Shown one piece after another: positions 14,799-23,342 of a stretch of 64,000 nucleotides of DNA. The position numbers were made by a program, and so were the translations under genes. Source of the DNA: Luteimicrobium xylanilyticum (GTDB lineage: Bacteria; Actinomycetota; Actinomycetes; Actinomycetales; Cellulomonadaceae). The notes under the pieces were generated by a model, which had not been told where the DNA came from, did no database searches, and was given only the letters and a program-made list of their open reading frames with translations. How positions within the stretch are numbered: the first letter of the stretch is position 1; every line of letters starts with the position of its first letter. The DNA lies in contig NZ_CP045529.1 of assembly GCF_009429125.1 (NCBI RefSeq), positions 124,001-188,000 on the forward strand, given 5' to 3'.

Positions 14799-15949
14799 CG
14801 ACGGCATCCCGTCCAGGTCTCCGTCCGGTAGCTCCCAGCCCGATGGCGGACACGTATCGACGGCTGCTCGCGATCCTTCCGCCCGGCTACCGCCGAGAGC
14901 ACGGGGACGAACTCCTCGACGTCTACCTCGAGGCCGCGGGGGAGCGTCGACCTTCCGCGCTGGACCGGCTCGACGTCGCACGCCTCGCCGCGCGGACGTG
15001 GGGAAGGGCACTGTTCGCGCCGTCCCCACGCGACCGGAACCGCTGGTGGGCGGGGATGGTGATCGGCGTCTTCGGTCTGTTGTCGTTCGGCGTGGGTCGG
15101 GTTGTCGGCGATGCGGTTCTCGCCGGGTGGCTCGCCACAACCGACGGCGCGGTGGGTGGTGTCGGCGGTTGGTGGTCAACGGCGGTGTTCGAGTTCGCCG
15201 CTGGCCCGATGGGGTGGCACCCGGACTGGCTTGTCTGGTGCCTCTGGGCGGGCGCCCTCGTCATCGCCGTGTGCTTTCGCCGACCCGCTTGGGCCGTGTT
15301 GCCAGCGGTGGCCGGCGTCCTTGTCGCAATGGTCTCGTGGCTGGCCGCGACCGGTCACGCGCTGGGTGGTGATCGCAGGTTTCTCGTCCTCGACGCGTGG
15401 GCACCGCTGACCGGCGCCGGCTGGCTGATGCTTCAGGTCGTCGGACTGATCGTGCTCGTCGGGTGTGTCCGGAAGGGGCAATTCGTCGTTGGCCGCGATC
15501 TTCGCGCACTTCGGGCCTTCGCGGCCTGGTCGGGAGTGCTCGGGGCGACCACTGGGACCGGGATGGGCTTCGTTTGGTACCTCGTTTCGCACGATTACGC
15601 CGAAGTCCTGATGCAGATCATCCTTGTGACCTACGCCGTGACGGTGGCCACCGGGCTGGTCGCAACGAGGACAGGTCGCCTGGCGCTCCCCTATGCGGCG
15701 CCGGCGGTGCTCGTGTTCGCGGCCCCTCGAATCGTGCTGCTCCGGGTGGACTTCAGCCAGATGAGCTACCCGCACTCTCCGCCCCTTCAGCACGGGCGCT
15801 TCCAACACTTCTTCGCTGATCTGGGTGAGGCGATGGCGATCCCGCGGCATTGGGAGGCGACGACCATCGCGGCGACGTCGATCCTTGTCACGGCGCTCTG
15901 GTTCTTCGGCGTACGGGCGCTCCGGACCAGACGTGCTGCGTCGACGTGA
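14795..15949 (+). CDS. Multi-spanning membrane protein coupled to PadR
   Basis: This 384-aa protein has a cytosolic N-terminus resembling a permease-prefix segment (ADTYRRLLAILPPGYRREHGDELLDVYLEAAGERR). It is followed by about eight hydrophobic helices. Tryptophan- and glycine-rich loops separate them; no catalytic motif is apparent. It starts at 14795, overlapping the PadR stop by 4 bp, so the two are translated together, and the PadR protein is the likely controller. This PadR-plus-membrane-protein pair is widespread in actinobacteria, without a settled role. Transporter or envelope-stress function is inference only. Confidence 0.75.
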   Translation: MTTASRPGLRPVAPSPMADTYRRLLAILPPGYRREHGDELLDVYLEAAGERRPSALDRLDVARLAARTWGRALFAPSPRDRNRWWAGMVIGVFGLLSFGVGRVVGDAVLAGWLATTDGAVGGVGGWWSTAVFEFAAGPMGWHPDWLVWCLWAGALVIAVCFRRPAWAVLPAVAGVLVAMVSWLAATGHALGGDRRFLVLDAWAPLTGAGWLMLQVVGLIVLVGCVRKGQFVVGRDLRALRAFAAWSGVLGATTGTGMGFVWYLVSHDYAEVLMQIILVTYAVTVATGLVATRTGRLALPYAAPAVLVFAAPRIVLLRVDFSQMSYPHSPPLQHGRFQHFFADLGEAMAIPRHWEATTIAATSILVTALWFFGVRALRTRRAAST

Positions 15950-16066
15950 CGTGACGAGGACGATGCCTCACCCGACCTGACCACCGACCCTCTCTTGCAC
16001 TCCCGCTCATCGGCGGGTTCCTTCGTCATGCCCTGACGCCACACCTGCCGGAAGGGTCGCCCCACC

Positions 16067-18163
16067 ATGCCCGCACTTGTCACCCGTGCTGCGTCGTCGG
16101 TCGCGCGACCCTCGGAGCTTGCGCCCGCGGCGGGCCGTCCGGCAGGTCATACGGGCTTCCTCCCGGAGGTTCACCTGCTCCGCGCGCTCGCGATCGTTCT
16201 CGTCGTTGCGTACCACGCAGGGGTGCTTCGCGGCGGTTTCGTCGGGGTCGACGTGTTCTTCGTCGTCTCCGGCTACCTCATGACAGCACAGCTCGTCGCA
16301 CGGGCCGGCGACGGCCGGGTGGGCCTCGCTGCCTTCTACGCGCGACGAGCGGCGCGCCTGCTCCCGGCGGCACTCGCTGTGGTCGTCGCCACCGCACTCG
16401 TGGGATCGTTCCTGCTCCCCGTGACCCAGCGTGCGGGCCTCACGGACGACGCCCGCGCCTCCACCCTGTTCGCCGAGAACTGGCTGCTCGCGGCCCGGCA
16501 GACCGACTACCTCGCCGACGGGCTGGCCGCCTCACCGTTCCAGCACTTCTGGTCGTTGGCGGTCGAGGAGCAGTTCTACCTGATCTGGCCCGTGGTGATC
16601 GCGGTCTGTCTTGCCGCCGGGCGGCGTCGCGGGACCCGCAGCGTCCGGGTAGGCGTCCTCGTCGTGCTGGTGGTCTCGTTCGCCGTATGCCTCGTGTGGG
16701 GTCGAACCGGGAGCCCCGCAATCTACGAGGCGACGCCGACCCGCGCCTGGGAGCTCGCGGCTGGCGGCCTCGTCGCGGTCCTGCCGTGCCAGACGAACTG
16801 CTCGACCTGGGAACGACTCCGGCGCGGCCTCGTCTGGTCCGGCCTTTCCGTCGTCGCTCTCGTAGCAGTGATGTTCGACGGCTCCGGCGGCTACCCCGAC
16901 GCCCGGGCGCTGCTTCTGATAGCGGGAGCGTGCGCCGTCACGCTTGCCGCGCGACCGAACTCCACCACCGCGCCGGCCAGGCTCGCCGTGCGGCAGCCGG
17001 TGCGCTGGCTCGGAGACGCCTCGTACTCCCTGTACCTGTGGCACTGGCCGACCCTCGTCCTGCTCGCGGGTGCGGGCGGCGCCGGGAGCGGAGTAGGGCG
17101 ACGGGCGCTTGCCGTCGCTCTTGCCGTAGGCATAGCTGCTGTCAGCCGGCGGTGGATCGAGATCCCCGCTCTCGCATACGGGCGTGCCCGGCGGCCTGCA
17201 AGCGTCGGCGTCGTGACGTGTGCCGCGCTGATCATGACGCTCGCGGTCGCCGGACTTCCGCGGGAGGTCAGCGACCACGACCTGGCCAGCCAGCGCGAGG
17301 CAAGCGTGGCCCTGCTCGCAGCAGCGCCGGCACGTCTCGGAGCCGCGTCGATTACCGACAGTGGATGGCGCACGTATTCCGAAGGGTCCGCGATCGCGCC
17401 GGTGCCAGCCGACGCACGGTCCGACGTCCCGGCAAGAGCGGCCACGTGCAAGGCGCCTGCGTCTTCGTCGAAGACGCCGCGGTGCGTGTTCGGTGACCCG
17501 GACGCCACCACGACGGTCGCGCTGGTCGGTGACTCGCACATGGAGCAGTACGTCCCCGCCTTCGAGGTGCTCGCCCGGCAGCACCGCTGGCGTGTGACGA
17601 CGTATCTCCACTCGAGCTGTCCGTTCAGCCTTGCTGAGCGCACGAGCGACCGTGACCGCGGCGGCCCGTGCCTCCGAGCCAACGCGGCGACGCTCGCGGA
17701 GGTGGGGTCCGACCCGAGCATCGACGTCGTGGTCACGTCGGGTCGCAGCGCGGTGCCATGGGTTGAGGACGGCTCGGCCCCAGACCCGGTGCGCGGCCTG
17801 GTGGATGTCTGGCGCGAGCTCGCGAAGAAGGCGCCCGTCGTGGCGATCCGCGACAACCCGTTGTCGATGCCGGGGGACGCGACGCAGGCGTGCGTGGCCG
17901 ACCACCTTCGCGACCCCGACCATTGCGACCGCACGCTTGCGGCCGCCCTCCCGTACGACCCGCAGACGGCCGCAGCGGCGCTCGTGCCAGGGCTCCACCT
18001 GCTCGACCTCACGGACGCGTTCTGCGCGAACGGCACCTGCCCGGCCGTCGTCGGGAACGTCTTGGTGAACAGAGACGAGCAGCACCTGACGGCGACGTAT
18101 GCGCGAACCCTCGCCCCGCGAATCGGGCCGACGATCGAGGACGTGCTGGCTGACGGACGGTGA
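16067..18163 (+). CDS. Membrane O-acyltransferase (acyltransferase 3) with SGNH domain
   Basis: This 698-aa OafA/YrhL-type protein should move an acyl group across the membrane onto a cell-surface polysaccharide or peptidoglycan. The N-terminal ~380 residues are the ten- to eleven-helix acyltransferase-3 domain. It contains LRALAIVLVVAYHAGVLRGG with the essential histidine, GVDVFFVVSGYLMT and FQHFWSLAVEEQFYLIWP. After a linker, an SGNH hydrolase-like domain starts at ~485, with LVGDSHMEQY holding the nucleophile serine (~S490) and a late DEQH giving the Asp-x-x-His pair. The ATG at 16067 is placed just after a GGAAGG-like ribosome site. The polysaccharide acceptor is unknown. Confidence 0.92.
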   Translation: MPALVTRAASSVARPSELAPAAGRPAGHTGFLPEVHLLRALAIVLVVAYHAGVLRGGFVGVDVFFVVSGYLMTAQLVARAGDGRVGLAAFYARRAARLLPAALAVVVATALVGSFLLPVTQRAGLTDDARASTLFAENWLLAARQTDYLADGLAASPFQHFWSLAVEEQFYLIWPVVIAVCLAAGRRRGTRSVRVGVLVVLVVSFAVCLVWGRTGSPAIYEATPTRAWELAAGGLVAVLPCQTNCSTWERLRRGLVWSGLSVVALVAVMFDGSGGYPDARALLLIAGACAVTLAARPNSTTAPARLAVRQPVRWLGDASYSLYLWHWPTLVLLAGAGGAGSGVGRRALAVALAVGIAAVSRRWIEIPALAYGRARRPASVGVVTCAALIMTLAVAGLPREVSDHDLASQREASVALLAAAPARLGAASITDSGWRTYSEGSAIAPVPADARSDVPARAATCKAPASSSKTPRCVFGDPDATTTVALVGDSHMEQYVPAFEVLARQHRWRVTTYLHSSCPFSLAERTSDRDRGGPCLRANAATLAEVGSDPSIDVVVTSGRSAVPWVEDGSAPDPVRGLVDVWRELAKKAPVVAIRDNPLSMPGDATQACVADHLRDPDHCDRTLAAALPYDPQTAAAALVPGLHLLDLTDAFCANGTCPAVVGNVLVNRDEQHLTATYARTLAPRIGPTIEDVLADGR

Positions 18164-18192
18164 ACCCGTCGGTCGGGTCCGGCGGAGACCCC

Positions 18193-18870
18193 TTAGGCGA
18201 CCGGCTCGCCCAGGTACGCGGCGACGGTCCGCTCGGCTGCGGCGAGCGCCGCGTCCTCGTCCACCCCCGACGCCGCGTGGGCGTGCCCCCACTCGCGCCC
18301 GGAGTGCCGGACGAACGCGACGCCGTCGGGCGACGCGAGCCACGCGGTCGCGTCCTGCGCGGTCCGGGCGGACCTGGTCGCGAGGTAGCGGACGAGACCG
18401 ACGAGCGCGAGGTCCCACCCGATCCCGACGGCGCCGGGCCCGTACGTGTCCCACTGGGGTGCGCGGGGGAGGAGGTGGGAGAGGGTGAGGCGGGTCGCGT
18501 CGTCGCCCCCGGTCGTGGACTCCTCGCGCTCGACCGACACCGTCACCCACGAGGTCTCGTCGCCGAACTCCCACGTGACCCGGAACCGGTGCGGCGGTCG
18601 GCAGTCGAGCACCGTCCCGCTGGCGTTGCCCTCGAGCTGGTAGCGGCCGTCGTCGGCGAGGTCGCCGGTCACGGGCACGAACCACCGGCTGATCTGCTCG
18701 GCCTGGGTGACGGCCGGCCAGACGGCGTCGAGGTCCTGCGGGAGCGTGATGGCGAGGACGACCTCGTCGCGGAGCGCGCCGTCCTCCTCGCGGACGTCGA
18801 CGGTGCGGGCGACGCTGCTCAGCGGCGCGCCCGACGGCGTCGGCTGCTCGGGTGCGGGGGCGTCGCTCAT
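18193..18870 (-). CDS. SRPBCC (AHSA1-like) family protein
   Basis: This 225-aa START/Bet v1-fold protein starts at the ATG 18870, preceded by a clear GGAGGA. The core shows DEVVLAITLPQDLDAVWPAVTQAEQISRWFVPVTGDL, then GNASGTVLDCRPPHRFRVTWEFGDETSWVTVSVE and LTLSHLLPRAP. The C-terminal 80 residues form an extra helical part (WDLALVGLVRYLA...DEDAALAAAERTVAAYLG) common in actinobacterial members. These proteins bind hydrophobic ligands or act as co-chaperones (Aha1-like). No ligand can be assigned here. It has the same family as the gene at 36482 but is not closely similar. Confidence 0.85.
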   Translation of the reverse strand: MSDAPAPEQPTPSGAPLSSVARTVDVREEDGALRDEVVLAITLPQDLDAVWPAVTQAEQISRWFVPVTGDLADDGRYQLEGNASGTVLDCRPPHRFRVTWEFGDETSWVTVSVEREESTTGGDDATRLTLSHLLPRAPQWDTYGPGAVGIGWDLALVGLVRYLATRSARTAQDATAWLASPDGVAFVRHSGREWGHAHAASGVDEDAALAAAERTVAAYLGEPVA

Positions 18871-18978
18871 CGGTCCTCCGGTGGTCCGCGTGGGGCGGTG
18901 CGACGGGCGGGAGCCCGTCATGTTTCACCGTAGCGCCGTGGGTCGGCTGCTCGCGCTGCGTCGACGCGAAGCCGCCGG

Positions 18979-19536
18979 TCAGCGTCGACGCGCAGGACTC
19001 CCGCCGAGCCGCTCGAGGCCGTCGCGTTCGACCCGCCGCCGTCGCAGCACCCGTCGGAGCTCGAGGCCGCCGACCACCCCGACGACGACCGCACCGACCC
19101 CGACGACGAGCACCGCCCAGTGGCCCCCGACGAAGTCCTTGCTCGCCTCGAGCGGCCAGATCGCCAGCGCAGCGACGGCTGCGAGCGCGAGCCCGACGAC
19201 GAGCGCCCGGACCACGACGCGTGGCCACGGCGACGGGGTGGGTGCGAGCGCACGCTGGACGGCGCGGACGTCGTCGGCCGTGACGGTGTCTCCGGTGACG
19301 GGGTCCTCGAAGGTGTACCGCGGCGCGTCGGCGACCAGTGTCACGTCGACGTCGCAGCGCAGCCGCGACCCGGGGAGTGTGACCTTCGCGGTGCCGTGGT
19401 CGGGGGTGAGGCGCCCCATCGCGGCCCTTGCGTCGTAAGAACGCAGGTGGGCGACGAGCCCGATCGTCGCGGTCTTGAGCTGCGCGCGTCGGGCGGTCTG
19501 CTCGGGGCTGTACGTCGCGGTGCGGGTGCGGGCCAT
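18979..19536 (-). CDS. Membrane protein of unknown function
   Basis: This 185-aa protein has an N-terminal soluble domain of ~105 residues (MARTRTATYSPEQTARRAQLKTATIGLVAHLRSYDARAAMG..., with a beta-rich VTLPGSRLRCDVDVTLVADAPRYTFED). Two closely spaced transmembrane helices follow (~106-128 and ~138-158), then a strongly basic tail (RRVLRRRRVERDG). I do not recognise the family. Orientation by the positive-inside rule puts both ends in the cytosol. It is divergent from the GH3 beta-glucosidase gene, with a GGTTCG inverted repeat between them. Confidence 0.6.
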   Translation of the reverse strand: MARTRTATYSPEQTARRAQLKTATIGLVAHLRSYDARAAMGRLTPDHGTAKVTLPGSRLRCDVDVTLVADAPRYTFEDPVTGDTVTADDVRAVQRALAPTPSPWPRVVVRALVVGLALAAVAALAIWPLEASKDFVGGHWAVLVVGVGAVVVGVVGGLELRRVLRRRRVERDGLERLGGSPARRR

Positions 19537-19595
19537 CTCTCACGTCCTCGTGCGGTCGTCCGTGGGTGCGGCGTCACGCTAGGGACGGAACGTGG

Positions 19596-19615
19596 AGGTT
19601 CGCCGGGACGAACCT
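19596..19615. promoter_or_regulatory. Inverted repeat upstream of GH3 gene
   Basis: AGGTTCG (19596-19602) and CGAACCT (19609-19615) form a perfect 7-bp inverted repeat with a 6-bp spacer, 117 bp upstream of the GH3 start and 60 bp upstream of the divergent membrane-protein gene. A 12-bp direct repeat GCTTCGGCCGAC follows at ~19633-19656. Either could be an operator; the binder is unknown. Confidence 0.4.
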
Positions 19616-19731
19616 TGGTCCTCGCTGTCAGTGCTTCGGCCGACGCTTCGGCCGACTCGACCGCGCCCCTTCCCGTGGCGCACGATGAGCGCAGCGCACC
19701 CCTGACCGTCTCAGCAAGGAGCGACCTGACG

Positions 19732-22056
19732 ATGACGTCCGCACCCGACCGCCCCACCGTTCCCGCGCCGCCCCTCGTGCACCCCGACGTGATCGGGCGC
19801 CTCACGCTCGAGCAGAAGGCGTCGCTCGTGTCGGGCGCGGACTTCTGGCACACGCAGGGCGTGCCCGACGCCGGGATCCCGTCCGTGATGGTGACCGACG
19901 GGCCGCACGGGTTGCGCAAGCAGGCGGACCAGGCGGACGCCGTCGGGCTGGGGGGATCGAACCCGGCGACGTGCTTCCCGCCCGCGGTGGCCCTCGCGTC
20001 GTCGTGGGACCCGGACGCCGTCCGCCGGGTGGGTGCCGCGATCGCGGACGAGGCGCGCGCCGAGCAGATCGCGGTGGTCCTCGGCCCGGGGATCAACATC
20101 AAGCGGAGCCCGCTGTGCGGGCGGAACTTCGAGTACGCGTCGGAGGACCCGTTCGTCGCGGGCGTGTTCGGGGCGGCGATGGTCGAGGGCATCCAGTCGC
20201 GTGGCGTGGGGAGCTCGCTCAAGCACTTCGCCGCGAACAACCAGGAGACCGACCGGCTCCGGGTCAGCGCCGACGTCGACGAACGCACCCTCCGCGAGAT
20301 CTACCTGCCCGCGTTCGAGCACGTCGTCACCACGCAGCAGCCGACGACCGTGATGTGCTCGTACAACAAGATCAACGGGACGTACTCGAGCCAGAACCCG
20401 TGGCTCCTCACCGACCTGCTGCGCGGGGAGTGGGGCTTCGGGGGGCTCGTCGTCTCCGACTGGGGTGCGGTGTCCGACCCGGTCGCCGCGGTCGGGGCCG
20501 GTCTCGACCTCGAGATGCCGCCGTCGGGTGGGGAGACCGTGATCGTCGCGGCCGTCCAGGACGGCCGGCTCGACGAGGCCGTCCTCGGCGTCGCGGCCAA
20601 CCGCCTGCTCACGTTGCTCGACCGCACGCACGACGCCCTCGCGGCCCAGGACCCCGCGCTCGACGACGAGGCCTACGCCCGCCACCATGACCTCGCGCGC
20701 GAGGTCGCCGCCTCGTGCGCGGTGCTCCTCGAGAACGACGGGACGCTCCCGCTCGACCCGTCCGGCTCGGCCCGGATCGGCGTCGTCGGGGCGTTCGCGA
20801 GCGAGCCCCGCTACCAGGGCGCTGGCTCGTCGCAGGTCGTCCCGACCCGTCTCGACGACGCGCTCACCGCGATCCGGGCCGTGGCCGGCGACGACCGCGT
20901 CGCCTACGCCCCGGGCTTCCGGCTCGACGGCGCGGTCGACGGGGCGCTCGCGGACGAGGCCGTCGCGGTCGCCCGGGACGCGGACGTCGTGCTCGCGTTC
21001 CTCGGCCTGCCGGGCGCGGCCGAGTCGGAGGGCTACGACCGGACGACGATGAGCCTGCCCGACGACCAGCTCGCTCTCCTCGAGCAGCTCGTCGGCGTCA
21101 ACGACAAGGTCGTGGTGATCCTCTCGAACGGCTCGGCGGTCACGGCGACCGAGTGGCGCGACGGCACCGCCGCGATCCTCGAGGGCTGGCTGCTCGGCCA
21201 GGCCGGCGGCTCCGCGACCGCGGACCTCCTGTTCGGCCTCGCCTCCCCGAGCGGCCGCCTGACGGAGACGATCCCGCACCACCTCGAGGACACGCCGTCG
21301 TACCTGAACTTCCCGGGCGGCGACGGTCACGTCCTCTACGGCGAGGGCGTGCACGTGGGATACCGCTACTACGACACGCTCCACGTGCCCGTCGCCTACC
21401 CCTTCGGCCACGGGCTCACCTACACGACTTTCGGGTACGGCGAGCCCACGGCCACGCCCGCACCCGACCGCGGCCCGAACGCCTGGGACGTCCACGTCAC
21501 GGTCACCAACACCGGCGACCGCGCCGGTTCCGAGGTGGTCCAGGTCTACGTGCACGACGTCGCAGCCCGGGTCCCGCGTCCGGCTCACGAGCTGCGGGGG
21601 TTCAGCAAGGTGTCGGTGGAGCCCGGTGCCTCGGCCGACGTCGTGATCCCGCTCGACGCCCGGGCGTTCGCGTTCTGGTCCGTGCGCGACCACCGCTGGG
21701 AGGTCGAGGCGGGGGAGTTCGTGATCGAGGTCGGCGCGTCGTCGCACGACGTCCGCGGCCGCGTGTCCGTCACGTCGGAGGGCGACGGTGCGCCGCGCCG
21801 CCTCGACGCCACGTCGACGATCGGTGAGTGGCTGACCGACCCGGTGGGCGCGCAGGTGCTGGGCGCGGCGCTCGCCGCCGCGAGCGAGGCGGGCGGGATG
21901 CTCGCGGCGGCCTCGGACCCGGGTGCCGACGCGGGCTGGGCGGAGATGGTCCGCCAGATGCCGATCGGCAAGGTCGTGAGCTTCACGGACGCCGTGACCC
22001 GCGAGCAGGTCGACCAGCTCGTCGCTGCCTACGAGGCGGCGTCCCCACCCCGCTGA
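19732..22056 (+). CDS. Glycoside hydrolase family 3 beta-glucosidase
   Basis: This 774-aa GH3 enzyme without a signal peptide is probably cytosolic and releases glucose (or another sugar) from short beta-glycosides taken up by the cell. The (beta/alpha)8 domain carries VMVTDGPHGLRKQ, IKRSPLCGRNFEYASEDP, KHFAANNQE and GLVVSDWGAV with the catalytic aspartate (~D243). The second domain holds GAAESEGYDRTTMSLP with candidate acid/base glutamates (~E431/E433), then the YPFGHGLTYTTF signature and a C-terminal fibronectin-III-like domain (DVHVTVTNTGDRAGSEVVQVYV). A further ~75 residues follow it. ATG 19732 has AAGGAG 10 nt upstream. It may act downstream of the secreted glucanases encoded at 37-47 kb. 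Confidence 0.95.
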   Translation: MTSAPDRPTVPAPPLVHPDVIGRLTLEQKASLVSGADFWHTQGVPDAGIPSVMVTDGPHGLRKQADQADAVGLGGSNPATCFPPAVALASSWDPDAVRRVGAAIADEARAEQIAVVLGPGINIKRSPLCGRNFEYASEDPFVAGVFGAAMVEGIQSRGVGSSLKHFAANNQETDRLRVSADVDERTLREIYLPAFEHVVTTQQPTTVMCSYNKINGTYSSQNPWLLTDLLRGEWGFGGLVVSDWGAVSDPVAAVGAGLDLEMPPSGGETVIVAAVQDGRLDEAVLGVAANRLLTLLDRTHDALAAQDPALDDEAYARHHDLAREVAASCAVLLENDGTLPLDPSGSARIGVVGAFASEPRYQGAGSSQVVPTRLDDALTAIRAVAGDDRVAYAPGFRLDGAVDGALADEAVAVARDADVVLAFLGLPGAAESEGYDRTTMSLPDDQLALLEQLVGVNDKVVVILSNGSAVTATEWRDGTAAILEGWLLGQAGGSATADLLFGLASPSGRLTETIPHHLEDTPSYLNFPGGDGHVLYGEGVHVGYRYYDTLHVPVAYPFGHGLTYTTFGYGEPTATPAPDRGPNAWDVHVTVTNTGDRAGSEVVQVYVHDVAARVPRPAHELRGFSKVSVEPGASADVVIPLDARAFAFWSVRDHRWEVEAGEFVIEVGASSHDVRGRVSVTSEGDGAPRRLDATSTIGEWLTDPVGAQVLGAALAAASEAGGMLAAASDPGADAGWAEMVRQMPIGKVVSFTDAVTREQVDQLVAAYEAASPPR

Positions 22057-22253
22057 CGGGGGAGGGAACGCTCACGCTGTCGGAGGGTGGGGCAGCGCGA
22101 CGTCGCCTCGCCGGGCTTCCTCGCGAAGGAGCTCGAGCACCCCACGCTCGGCACCCTCTTCGTCGAGGCGACGCAGCTCCAGGACGAGCGCCGGGCCGCC
22201 CGCCCTGCGGCTCGCGGTCTGACCCTCCCGCCCGAGGTCCTGCGCGGGGCGCG

Positions 22254-23237
22254 TCAGCCTCGCCGCAGACGCATGTCCAGCAGGAAGCCGCGCGTGCCGC
22301 CGACCGACACGTCGCGCGAGTGCTTGATGTGGGCGTAGACGACGGTGATCTTCGTGCCCTTCTTGACGGCCTTGACGTGCTTGTAGCCGGTCGACGGGCC
22401 GGTGCGGAGCCAGGTGCTGTGCTTGACGACGTACGTCACCTTGGTGGTGCCGCCCGAGCCGACCTTGGTCGGGGACACGTACGCGGCGCTGGCCCAGCCC
22501 TTGGTCTTCCCGACGGTCACGGGCACGAAGTTGTTCGTCTTCTTCCCGGGCTTGGAGATCATCTTCGTGTTGCGCGGGACGGTCTTGAGGACGCGATACC
22601 CCGTCGACGGACCGGAGCGGATGTTGAGCCGTGACGCCGTCGAGTAGTAGGTGCAGCTCTTCGGCGTCTTGACGCCCTGGTCGAAGATCCGCGCCTTCGC
22701 GATGCTGACGCCGCGTGCCTTGAGCCAGGTGTACGGGTTGACGTGGGTCTTGCCGTAGCCGCCCTTCCAGACCTCGAGGTGCAGGTTCGGGCTGGTCGCA
22801 GGGCCGCTGTGCCCGACGAGCGCGATCCGCTGGCCTGCCTTGACCTTCTTCCCGGCGCGGACGTACTTCGTGGCCTTGGCCATGTGCACGTACACGACGT
22901 CGTAGCGCACCCCGCCGACGCTGCTGCGCACGATGACGTAGCCCGCGTTCGCGCCCTTCGGGTTGACGGCGTGCGTGACCGTCCCGGCGAGGACGGAGTA
23001 GATCGGCGCGTTGTTCTGCGCCTCGAGGTCGATGCCGATGTGCGAGGCGCTCGCGTTCGCGACCGGCAGGCAGCGTGGCCCGTACATCGACGACGTGTAG
23101 AACGTCTCCGCCTTGAGCGGCAGCTTGGCCTTCGTGGCCGCCTGGGCGGACGTGGGCACGGCGATCGCGAGCGCGACGGCGAGCAGCCCGGCGAGGAGGG
23201 TGGTCACCCGGCGGACCGGGCGTCGGCGATCGGTCAT
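22254..23237 (-). CDS. Secreted M23 (LytM) peptidase with two SH3-like domains
   Basis: This 327-aa exported protein probably cuts peptidoglycan cross-bridges. A signal peptide spans residues 1-33 (hydrophobic core then TSAQA-A). The LytM/M23 domain (~45-165) has the zinc and catalytic set HIGID (H66, D70), VHM (H118) and HLE (H153). Two bacterial SH3-like repeats follow (~190-255 and ~265-325), each with an LN/TWLRxGPSTGYRVLKTV-type segment, expected to bind the cell wall. The mature protein is very lysine-rich and basic. It lies between the GH3 and MMPL genes but on the opposite strand, so it is transcribed alone. Confidence 0.92.
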   Translation of the reverse strand: MTDRRRPVRRVTTLLAGLLAVALAIAVPTSAQAATKAKLPLKAETFYTSSMYGPRCLPVANASASHIGIDLEAQNNAPIYSVLAGTVTHAVNPKGANAGYVIVRSSVGGVRYDVVYVHMAKATKYVRAGKKVKAGQRIALVGHSGPATSPNLHLEVWKGGYGKTHVNPYTWLKARGVSIAKARIFDQGVKTPKSCTYYSTASRLNIRSGPSTGYRVLKTVPRNTKMISKPGKKTNNFVPVTVGKTKGWASAAYVSPTKVGSGGTTKVTYVVKHSTWLRTGPSTGYKHVKAVKKGTKITVVYAHIKHSRDVSVGGTRGFLLDMRLRRG

Positions 23238-23342
23238 GCCTCCACGGTGCGCCTGACGCGGTACGCACGCATCCGGGATTCAGGGACGGGTCGGGGTCAT
23301 CCCGGGGTTCCCTGTGCGCGGCCTGGGTTCCAGACTGGGGCG

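Noticed and set aside
22087-22338. 83-codon forward frame after the GH3 gene
   Set aside because: It overlaps the 3' end of the M23 peptidase gene on the other strand and shows no start signal or known motif.
22743-23342. 200-codon N-terminal extension of the MMPL protein
   Set aside because: It is antisense to the signal peptide and M23 domain of the peptidase gene; the family starts at the first helix near GTG 23343.
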